Shown one piece after another: positions 9,292 through 16,126 of a DNA stretch of 64,000 nucleotides. Each line of letters opens with the position of its first letter. Within the stretch, counting starts at the first letter, position 1. The translations under genes were made by a program, and so were the position numbers. The notes below the pieces were generated by a model. It made no database searches and had not been told where the DNA came from. It saw only the letters and a list, made by a program, of their open reading frames with translations. Origin of the DNA: Flavobacteria bacterium BBFL7 (GTDB lineage: Bacteria; Bacteroidota; Bacteroidia; Flavobacteriales; Flavobacteriaceae); contig CH672375.1 in the NCBI GenBank assembly GCA_000153385.1, forward strand, positions 168,352 to 232,351, read 5' to 3'.

Positions 9292-9645
9292 ATGTGTCAA
9301 AATGTAAAAACCATTGCCAAAAATAAACAAGGTCAACTTTCATATTGCACAGAATGTAAGGTTTATCGATTGGTTTTTAACAACCTGCAATTGGACCTTA
9401 GTCCTGATCAACTCGAGAAATTTAAAAATCATATAGACCAGTTAGAAATCGAGTACTGGGAATTAAAATATGAACGTATGGTAAAGAAAAGGAAAATACC
9501 CATTCCGTCTGCGCAGCACAACCTCACCATGGTTTTTAATAAGCAAGAAATAGTATTGCTGCGATCATTGCTTCATTTAAAAACGGTACAGCCCATGGAG
9601 CTGATTGACCTGGTAGATATCGAGTACACTTTATTTATAAATTAG
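9292..9645 (+). CDS. Small conserved protein with N-terminal cysteines (DUF6686-like)
   Basis: This 117-residue cytoplasmic protein starts 11 bases after the reductase gene, so it is probably the last gene of the operon. Its N-terminus has Cys2 and a CTEC motif (Cys19, Cys22), compatible with a metal site. A helical, acidic-basic region follows, then LHLKTVQPMELIDLVD near the C-terminus. I associate it with a flavobacterial family of unknown function (DUF6686), but only tentatively. There is no signal peptide. A cytosolic iron- or heme-sensing or chaperone role would fit its place but is not shown. An iterated palindrome lies 11 bases after its stop. Confidence 0.65.
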   Translation: MCQNVKTIAKNKQGQLSYCTECKVYRLVFNNLQLDLSPDQLEKFKNHIDQLEIEYWELKYERMVKKRKIPIPSAQHNLTMVFNKQEIVLLRSLLHLKTVQPMELIDLVDIEYTLFIN

Positions 9646-9655
9646 AGTGGTCTTC

Positions 9656-9673
9656 ACGCTTTCGCGAAAGCGT
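9656..9673. repeat. Iterated palindrome copy (18 bp) between convergent genes
   Basis: A full 16-base palindrome extended by one pair to ACGCTTTCGCGAAAGCGT. It sits between two convergent stop codons (9645 and 9693), where it could form a hairpin in either transcript. Confidence 0.92.
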
Positions 9674-9692
9674 ATATCAACCAGCCACATTT

Positions 9693-10298
9693 TTAATAAT
9701 ACAACCTAAAGTCCAGTAACTTACACAACTGGTAATGCTTATAGAACAAGCGCTCTACAACCTTTTTAAGATCATGATTTTCATAGAATAAACTAAAGAA
9801 AACGCGATCAATAGTGAAAGCACTAGTCATATGTGGAGAAGGAACTCCATAACCAGAAATGGCTCGAGCACCAGTGACGTCTAGAAAATATTGAGATTCC
9901 TCATCAGTAAGATCGAGTATCTTCTTATTGGCCACATGAATGACTTTACCATCCATTTTACCTTCAAATAACTCGGCAATTTCCTCTATACTGTAATAAT
10001 AACCATTGATTAAAATATTGTTTGCCTCGCCAGGCAAGACCAGATAAATAATCTCATAGTCTTTAAAATGATGGTCATCATAAAGCAAATGATTGATGCT
10101 TTCTTCTAGGTCTTCAATGGTATCACAGGCTTTATAGATACTGGTAATATGTTGATTCAACGCCATATCTTCTAGTATCGCCAGTACCTCAGTCGTTTCA
10201 GTAGACGCAGCATCTGGAACAACCTCTAGACAATAGATAAAATTATCAATTTCAGTAATAGGGATTTCCAGTTCGCTCATAGACGCCTTACAGTTCAA
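9693..10298 (-). CDS. Hypothetical protein resembling a degenerate CHAT/caspase-like fold
   Basis: This is a 201-residue cytoplasmic protein without a signal peptide. Its middle holds a Rossmann-like pattern: EIIYLVLPGE, then KVIHVANKKIL, then a conserved-looking VTGARAISGYG. The order strand, His-containing strand, then TGAxAxSGYG resembles small CHAT/caspase-like proteins of Bacteroidota. In those the His strand is followed by a catalytic Cys; the corresponding place here reads Asn-Lys-Lys, so peptidase activity is doubtful. It lies between the heme locus and the restriction island, convergent with the former. Fold assignment is inference and the function is unknown. I think a DUF6642-type label may apply. 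Confidence 0.6.
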   Translation of the reverse strand: MNCKASMSELEIPITEIDNFIYCLEVVPDAASTETTEVLAILEDMALNQHITSIYKACDTIEDLEESINHLLYDDHHFKDYEIIYLVLPGEANNILINGYYYSIEEIAELFEGKMDGKVIHVANKKILDLTDEESQYFLDVTGARAISGYGVPSPHMTSAFTIDRVFFSLFYENHDLKKVVERLFYKHYQLCKLLDFRLYY

Positions 10299-10408
10299 TT
10301 TTAAAATGCAATATTAACCTTGAAAAGTTAGAATCAGACACTTCAAAATCTTAAAATGTCGAGGTGATTGAATTCTAGATATTAATGGTGTTTTGAAAGG
10401 GTTTGTAA

Positions 10409-11371
10409 TTATAAAAATCTACCATTAATTCTCTCTTCATTTTCATAGTCAGAATTTAAAATCGGCTTTTTCATGGATGTTTTTTTGCCACTTTTCTGAC
10501 CGGTCTGATGACAATAAGACTCTTTATAATGGAAATTAGCATATTTCAACCAACTCCTATATGCATTATAAGACATTGGCTTTTTGGGATTGAAAGGTAT
10601 TTCTTCACCGGTTCTAATACAATAGCCTATCTCTTGATTATTTCGTGTTTGGGAATTGTGGACTACCTTTTTTTTCTTATAAGTATTAGATTGTTGTCTT
10701 TTTATCATTTCCTCTTGTCGCTTTTCAGATCTTGATTTAAGCAAAGGAATTACTTCCTTATCATCCAGTGAAACAATATCTATGTCTTGATAAACAATAC
10801 GTTCATAATTTCTTTCTCTAGGATTAAAAGAGTCAAATAAATCTAAAAGAACCTGAGATCTTAAATAGGTTTTACTTAAACCTAAAAGGGCTTTTTTATA
10901 GACTGGACGTTGAATAAAAATACAATGAGCACTTTTCTCAAGCAACTCATCATGAACGTCTAAGTGTTCTTCATATACTTTTTCATTTAATCGGCTCTTA
11001 CTAAAGCCAACACCATATTCTACATTATTCTCTGCAGAGTAATCATATAGATTCATTGATGTGATAATACCTTGAGATTCGTTCACATAGCTTTTTGCAT
11101 GCAAACGTGGTTCATAAATAATCGAAACGTTAGGAAATGATTTAAAATATTCAAGATCATCACTATTGACGCTTTTGTAAAAATCATCCTCGTTTTTGCC
11201 GAAAAGAATGTGCAGATAAATAGAAGGATCATTTTTTATAAGGTCAAAACGCTCTTTAAAGTGATCATCTAATTTTATATAGGGTGATGTAATAAACAAA
11301 AATTTCTTTGTATTGATTATTACATCATCAATTGCATCATTTAATTCGTCTCCTGTTAAAAATGTACTCAT
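10409..11371 (-). CDS. Phospholipase-D-like (HKD) protein with C-terminal Cys motifs
   Basis: The N-terminal ~125 residues form one PLD-superfamily module. It opens with FLFITSPYIKLDDH and carries the signature LHAKSYVNE (His91, Lys93), followed by ITSMNLYDYS. One HKD half implies a homodimeric nuclease or phosphodiesterase. After a helical linker, the C-terminus has two matching Cys-x-x-Thr-Gly elements (YCIRTG at 250 and YCHQTG at 286) around a conserved IPFNPKKPMS segment. This suggests a small zinc-binding or DNA-binding module. It lies 39 bases downstream of hsdR on the same strand, so it is probably co-transcribed with the restriction genes. A nuclease role in defence is inference. Confidence 0.78.
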   Translation of the reverse strand: MSTFLTGDELNDAIDDVIINTKKFLFITSPYIKLDDHFKERFDLIKNDPSIYLHILFGKNEDDFYKSVNSDDLEYFKSFPNVSIIYEPRLHAKSYVNESQGIITSMNLYDYSAENNVEYGVGFSKSRLNEKVYEEHLDVHDELLEKSAHCIFIQRPVYKKALLGLSKTYLRSQVLLDLFDSFNPRERNYERIVYQDIDIVSLDDKEVIPLLKSRSEKRQEEMIKRQQSNTYKKKKVVHNSQTRNNQEIGYCIRTGEEIPFNPKKPMSYNAYRSWLKYANFHYKESYCHQTGQKSGKKTSMKKPILNSDYENEERINGRFL

Positions 11372-11410
11372 ATTATTAAATAGTAATCTTATATTTCAAA
11401 TAAATAGTTC

Positions 11411-14287
11411 TTACCCAGTCATTCCTTGCACAAACACTTGCACAAATTCACGCATTTTATCTAAAATACGCTCGCCTATTTCTCTTGCTTTTAATATACT
11501 TGGTCTATTGTCTAAGCATTTAAAAATATCATCACGCAGTGGTTCTCTACCATAATTAGTATAGCTTTCTATCAAAGCTTTGAACTGCTTTTTATCTAGA
11601 TGTTCTTCTTCACACATTTTAGAGAGTGCCATGACTTTTTCTTCATGCCAGAAACGTTCAAACTCATCTTGTATCGCATCTATATCGCTGATATATGGTA
11701 AATTTTCTTCTATAAATTTTTCTATGAGTTCGCGTTTGCTACGCAACTCAATATCTCCAGAAAGCATATCGATGATCACTTTCTTCTGTGCTGCCGCATC
11801 ACTTGCTTTTGATTCTTTTAACTGAGCCAGTAATTGTAAAATGTAGGCGACATTAATTTGATCACGATGAATTAATTCCAACTCAAAATCAATATCATCG
11901 AGAATGGACGTTTTTTGTTTTGTATGATCGTTCTTTACCTTTTCATTTAAGTCCAGATATTTCCCTTTATAATCTTCAAAGGTTTGCTCATCCATGCCTA
12001 AATCTTCCCAATCAAAATCGGTATAAGATTCTAGGACATTCTTTGCTCGCAGTAAACGTCTAAAAGCCAATACAAAAGCAAGCTCATCATCTTCACTTAT
12101 TAAATCATCGACGTTTTGATAAGTAGGTACTATTTCTAATAACTCTATTAAAGCATCGTCAAATTTCTTTGCGATAGATTCATAAGGTGGTAAGATGATT
12201 TCTTCTATCGCATCTTTGTTTGAAAATAAGGTAATCGCCTCATCAGTAGCTTTTTTAAGGTTTCTAAAAGCCAGTATATTTCCTTGCGATTTTTGTTCTC
12301 CTAGAATTCTATTGGTTCTAGAATAGGCTTGAATAAGACCATGGTATTTTAAGTTCTTATCTACATAAAGTGTATTCACTTTTTTGGCATCAAAACCGGT
12401 GAGCATCATATTTACCACGATAACTAAATCTAGTCTGTTTTTATCTTGAAAGTTAGTTTTCTCTCGTTCTTTCAAACGCTTTGAAATGTCTTTAAAATAA
12501 TTTTCAAACTGCTGACTATCTTTAGTTGAAAAACTAGTTCCATACATATTGTTATAATCCACAATGTACTCGTCTAGTTTTTCTCTAGAATGACTGGTTT
12601 TATATTGTGGTTCAGGTTCTGCAGCCTGACGCATTGGTTGATTAGTGGCAGGCAAGTTATCTTGTGCGTCTTCATCATCTTCATTGGCACCATAAGAGAA
12701 AATGGTGGCTATGCGCAAATCGTGTAAACCTTCTTCTTTTTTACGTTTAAAGATGTCGTAATACTTGATTAAAGTATCAATATTACTTACCGCAAACAAA
12801 GCCGAATAGTCTTTATTAAAGGTCTTGTGACTGTGATAAGCGATGATGTAATCTGCAATTTTCTCCAGTCGTTTAGGATCTGCAAATACCTCTGCTTTAT
12901 CGATATCTTCTACTTCTATATCAATAAAGGTATTGCTCTTGCGCTTGTATTTACCGATGTACTCAATCCCAAATCGCAGTACATTTTGATCCTTAATCGC
13001 ATCTGTAATCACGTATTTGTGAAGACATTCTCCAAACAAATCTTTGGTAGTACGTTTTCCTAGATCATTTTTAGAGGCATTTTTTGCAAAAATGGGTGTT
13101 CCTGTAAATCCAAAAAGTTGGCTTTTATGAAAATACTCCGTGATTTTTTTGTGTGTATCACCGAACTGGCTTCTATGACATTCATCAAAAATGAAAACTA
13201 CCTTTTTATCCTGTAAATGCGTTAAGCTCTTTTCATAGTTTGCTTTAGAAATCGCGTTGTTCAACTTCTGTATGGTCGTTAAAACCAATTTTGAATCGTC
13301 TGTGAGCTGTTTTACCAGCGATTGTGTGTTATCGGTAACGTCTACACTATCTTTTTTAAAGCTATTGAACTCGAGCATGGTCTGGTAATCCAGATCTTTA
13401 CGATCTACTACAAAGACTACTTTATGCACATTAGGCAAGTCCATAATGACCTGGCTGGTCTTAAATGAAGTCAGCGTTTTACCAGATCCTGTGGTATGCC
13501 ATATATAGCCATTATCGTTACTGGTCGCTACTTGATTGACTATTTTTTCTGTAGCATAGAATTGATACGGTCGCAATACCATGAGAATCTTGTGCGTCTC
13601 ATTATGTACCACATACTGAGCTATCATCTTGCCTAAATGGTTGGTATTTAAAAACGCTTTCGCGAAAGCGGAAAGATCAGTAACATTCTTGTTATTTACA
13701 TCTGCCCAGAAGAACGTTTGCTTAACCGATTGCAATTTATTGTTTGCGAGATATTTGGTATTACCGCCGTTGCTTATCACAAACAGTTGCACATACTGGA
13801 ACAAGGCACGAGAAGACCAAAACGAATGACGCTGGTAGCGATTGATCTGGTTAAAGGCTTCTTTAATTTCTACACCGCGACGTTTTAACTCGATTTGCAC
13901 CAGTGGCAAACCATTAACTAGCAGCGTGACATCATAGCGATTTTTATACGTTCCTTCTTGAGTGATTTGATGAGTCACCTGAAACAGATTGCTGTTCCAG
14001 TTTTCTTTATTGAAAAAACGCACATACAGACTATCACCATTTTCTCTAGTTAGTTGAAAACGGTCGCGCAAGGTTTTGGCCTTTTCAAATACGTTTCCTT
14101 TTTCTAGGTGATTAAGAATGGTTTCAAATTCACGATCAGAAAACACGGTATTATTAAAAGCTTCTAGCTGCTTTTTTAAATTATGGATTAATGCATCACT
14201 AGTAGTAATGGTTACTTTTTCATAACCTAAACCTACTAGTTGTGCGATCAACTCGTTTTCTAACTGTGCTTCTGACTGTTTACTCAT
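11411..14287 (-). CDS. hsdR: Type I restriction enzyme, R subunit
   Basis: HsdR supplies the ATP-driven translocase and nuclease of a type I restriction enzyme. The 958-residue protein has the PD-(D/E)xK nuclease near the N-terminus (Asp119, Glu133-Leu-Lys135, QINRYQ). A superfamily 2 motor follows, with Walker A TGSGKT at 266-271, DECH at 368-371 and a TGTP motif. The helical C-terminus probably binds the methylase core. Length is normal for the family. Its ATG lies inside the end of the GIY-YIG gene (8-base ATGAGTAA overlap), indicating translational coupling. An iterated palindrome encodes AFAKA at residues 207-211, between the nuclease and motor domains. The gene looks intact. Confidence 0.95.
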   Translation of the reverse strand: MSKQSEAQLENELIAQLVGLGYEKVTITTSDALIHNLKKQLEAFNNTVFSDREFETILNHLEKGNVFEKAKTLRDRFQLTRENGDSLYVRFFNKENWNSNLFQVTHQITQEGTYKNRYDVTLLVNGLPLVQIELKRRGVEIKEAFNQINRYQRHSFWSSRALFQYVQLFVISNGGNTKYLANNKLQSVKQTFFWADVNNKNVTDLSAFAKAFLNTNHLGKMIAQYVVHNETHKILMVLRPYQFYATEKIVNQVATSNDNGYIWHTTGSGKTLTSFKTSQVIMDLPNVHKVVFVVDRKDLDYQTMLEFNSFKKDSVDVTDNTQSLVKQLTDDSKLVLTTIQKLNNAISKANYEKSLTHLQDKKVVFIFDECHRSQFGDTHKKITEYFHKSQLFGFTGTPIFAKNASKNDLGKRTTKDLFGECLHKYVITDAIKDQNVLRFGIEYIGKYKRKSNTFIDIEVEDIDKAEVFADPKRLEKIADYIIAYHSHKTFNKDYSALFAVSNIDTLIKYYDIFKRKKEEGLHDLRIATIFSYGANEDDEDAQDNLPATNQPMRQAAEPEPQYKTSHSREKLDEYIVDYNNMYGTSFSTKDSQQFENYFKDISKRLKEREKTNFQDKNRLDLVIVVNMMLTGFDAKKVNTLYVDKNLKYHGLIQAYSRTNRILGEQKSQGNILAFRNLKKATDEAITLFSNKDAIEEIILPPYESIAKKFDDALIELLEIVPTYQNVDDLISEDDELAFVLAFRRLLRAKNVLESYTDFDWEDLGMDEQTFEDYKGKYLDLNEKVKNDHTKQKTSILDDIDFELELIHRDQINVAYILQLLAQLKESKASDAAAQKKVIIDMLSGDIELRSKRELIEKFIEENLPYISDIDAIQDEFERFWHEEKVMALSKMCEEEHLDKKQFKALIESYTNYGREPLRDDIFKCLDNRPSILKAREIGERILDKMREFVQVFVQGMTG
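13655..13670. repeat. Iterated palindrome copy inside hsdR
   Basis: A perfect CGCTTTCGCGAAAGCG read on the coding strand as Ala-Phe-Ala-Lys-Ala, residues 207-211 of HsdR, in the linker between the nuclease and helicase domains. Confidence 0.92.
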
Positions 14288-14570
14288 CTCCTATAATTAA
14301 GTCCTGCCACTCAGGATTTATACTTTCTATTAATGCCATTTTCTTTGCTCTATTGCCAGCTTTTAATTGTTTCTCTCTAGCAATAGCATCGCCTATCATT
14401 TGATGCGCCTCGTGATAGACTAATTTATTCAAATTATATCGTGCGGTAAATGATTTAGGATCCTTTTTACTTTTATGTTCTTTAACACGTCGTTCTAGGT
14501 CTGACGTTACACCTACATAAAGCGTCGTGTTATTTTTATTAGTCATGATGTAAACGTATCCTGGTTTCAT
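14280..14570 (-). CDS. Single-domain GIY-YIG nuclease-family protein inside the hsd operon
   Basis: A 96-residue protein composed only of a GIY-YIG domain: YVYIM and LYVGVTSDLERRVKEH provide the signature, and REKQLKAGNRAKK contains the usual catalytic Glu. Proteins of this UvrC-related type are widespread, and their substrates are mostly undefined. A longer reading frame starts at 14603, but its first 11 residues are translated dispersed repeat, so ATG 14570 is preferred. Its stop overlaps the hsdR start and its 5' end abuts a repeat cluster. This suggests that it entered the hsd operon together with the repeats. It may be a homing-type or repair nuclease, or selfish. Confidence 0.82.
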   Translation of the reverse strand: MKPGYVYIMTNKNNTTLYVGVTSDLERRVKEHKSKKDPKSFTARYNLNKLVYHEAHQMIGDAIAREKQLKAGNRAKKMALIESINPEWQDLIIGDE

Positions 14571-14573
14571 AAG

Positions 14574-14793
14574 GTCATTGCGAGTCGCGCAGCGACGTGG
14601 CAATCTGCTTTTATTAATTCTATTTTTTACTACGTCATTGCGAGTCGCTCCTTACCGTCATTGCGAGTCGCCCCTTACCGTCATTGCGAGAAGCGCAGCG
14701 ACGAAGCAATCTGCTATTAGTTACCTTTGTGCCAGTTTACAGCAGATTGCCACGCTGCGCTCGCAATGACAATTGAAAAACGCTCGCAATGAC
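14574..14793. repeat. Cluster of short dispersed repeats with inverted copies
   Basis: At least four direct copies begin GTCATTGCGAG (14574, 14634, 14657, 14680), two of them continuing through GCGCAGCGACG to CAATCTGC. An inverted copy lies at 14742-14770 and a partial one at 14781-14793. The full-length direct and inverted units can pair as long stems. The cluster fills the gap between hsdS and the GIY-YIG gene and touches the hsdS stop codon. TACCTTTG at 14722-14729 looks like a promoter -7 element carried along with it. I find no open reading frame of substance. Confidence 0.85.
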
Positions 14794-16019
14794 TACACAA
14801 ACAACTGCTGCAACAGCCCTTTTTTAAATTCTTGTGTTTTTTCTATTTGTACTTGTACCGCTTCTATTTTATCATCTAGCGCACTTAAATAAGTGGCTAT
14901 TTTTTGTTGTTCTTTTAGGGATGGAAATGACCATTTTATTTTAAGAAATTCCTTTTTACTCAAAACTCTATTTCTTCCAGCACCACCTGGTGATATCAAA
15001 TCCAATGTGAATCTAAATTTTTTATCAACTATTATATGTTTAAAATACTCATAACAAGTTTGATTTTCTTTAAAAGTGTAAGTTGGAAAACGATGTGAAA
15101 CTAAACCACCATCATCTTCCTTTTTAACTATCGCTATAGCTCCTTCCCAAGCAAAGGTTATATTCACAACTAAATCATTCTCTTTTACAACAAACAACTT
15201 TTTCATTGCTATTTTATTTGGGTCTGAATCTGGTTTTTGAAAAGTTCCTTTTACATGACTTCTAATTCCGATTGCTAAATAATTTTGCTTTGGTTTTGGT
15301 ATTTCGCGTATCTGTTGTTTTAAAACCTCACCCAACCTTTTCTCTTCCCAATCAGGAAACTGTTTCCCATTCTCATCTTGAAACCGCAACTCTTGAGAAA
15401 ACAACTGCTGCATCACGCCTTTTTTGTACTGTGTGAGTTGTTCTTTTTTACTGGTGAGCTGGCTTATTTTATCATCTACTGCCGTGAGGAATGTGGCTAT
15501 TTTTTGTTGTTCTAATTGAGAAGGAAAATTAAGTTTTAAGGTTTTTAATTGACTATTATAAACATGAACAACTGAATTACCTTGTGCTAATCTCGCGATA
15601 TCAAATTTTTTCTCACTATTGAGGTAGTAAGATAGATATACACCATTTTTCTTCGTTTTTATAATATTCAAATCACCACCAAGAGCTACACCAGCTTTTT
15701 TTACACATGAAGCTGTTGCTATATCAATTCGAGTTTCGCCAGATGCAGGAATTAACACATCGTTTTCTTCGCTCAAAATTAAACTACTGATTGGCAGATT
15801 AGTTTTTGATTTCACTTCACTAATTACCTCATTATATTCAGTATACAGCTCACCATATCTGATACATTCTAATACTCCATCCTCAGAAATATCAGATTTT
15901 GAGATATTTTTCCCCTTACCAAAAGTTGCTATTTCACCTAGTATAAATTTCTCCCATTCTCCATCAAAGGCTGGAAAGCGTAGTTGTGGTATGCGTGGTT
16001 GTTGTGTGCTGTTATTCAT
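14793..16019 (-). CDS. hsdS: Type I restriction-modification specificity subunit
   Basis: HsdS chooses the bipartite DNA target for the methylase and restriction complexes. The 408-residue protein has the classic two-fold layout: target-recognition domain 1 (~22-165), a conserved helical spacer (QQKIATFLTAVDDKIS at ~171), target-recognition domain 2 (~216-365) and a second spacer (EQQKIATYLSALDDKI) at the C-terminus. The two recognition domains differ, so the target is probably asymmetric and bipartite. Dispersed repeats lie on both sides, which could promote exchange of the gene. No truncation is visible. The recognition sequence cannot be predicted by eye. Confidence 0.94.
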   Translation of the reverse strand: MNNSTQQPRIPQLRFPAFDGEWEKFILGEIATFGKGKNISKSDISEDGVLECIRYGELYTEYNEVISEVKSKTNLPISSLILSEENDVLIPASGETRIDIATASCVKKAGVALGGDLNIIKTKKNGVYLSYYLNSEKKFDIARLAQGNSVVHVYNSQLKTLKLNFPSQLEQQKIATFLTAVDDKISQLTSKKEQLTQYKKGVMQQLFSQELRFQDENGKQFPDWEEKRLGEVLKQQIREIPKPKQNYLAIGIRSHVKGTFQKPDSDPNKIAMKKLFVVKENDLVVNITFAWEGAIAIVKKEDDGGLVSHRFPTYTFKENQTCYEYFKHIIVDKKFRFTLDLISPGGAGRNRVLSKKEFLKIKWSFPSLKEQQKIATYLSALDDKIEAVQVQIEKTQEFKKGLLQQLFV

Positions 16020-16068
16020 TTAATGACGGTTTGTGGCTGGATGAGATTGCTTCTGTGTGTTCTATAAT

Positions 16069-16118
16069 GGCAGATTGCCACGTCGTTCCTCCTCGCAATG
16101 ACTAGTTTGCAATGACGG
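16069..16118. repeat. Dispersed repeat copy between hsdM and hsdS
   Basis: The 106-base gap between the two genes holds an inverted-orientation copy of the 14.6-kb repeat family (GCAGATTGCCACGTCG then CTCGCAATGAC) and a partial copy, GCAATGACGG. It has no coding capacity. Confidence 0.75.
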
Positions 16119-16126
16119 TTGTTCAT

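Noticed and set aside
14571-14769. Open frames running through the repeat cluster, including an 11-residue extension of the GIY-YIG protein
   Set aside because: They translate only repeat units; the GIY-YIG domain begins cleanly at ATG 14570, and the opposite-strand frame has no protein-like pattern.
14574-14793. Possible CRISPR array
   Set aside because: Repeat units differ in length and orientation, spacers are irregular and no cas gene is present.
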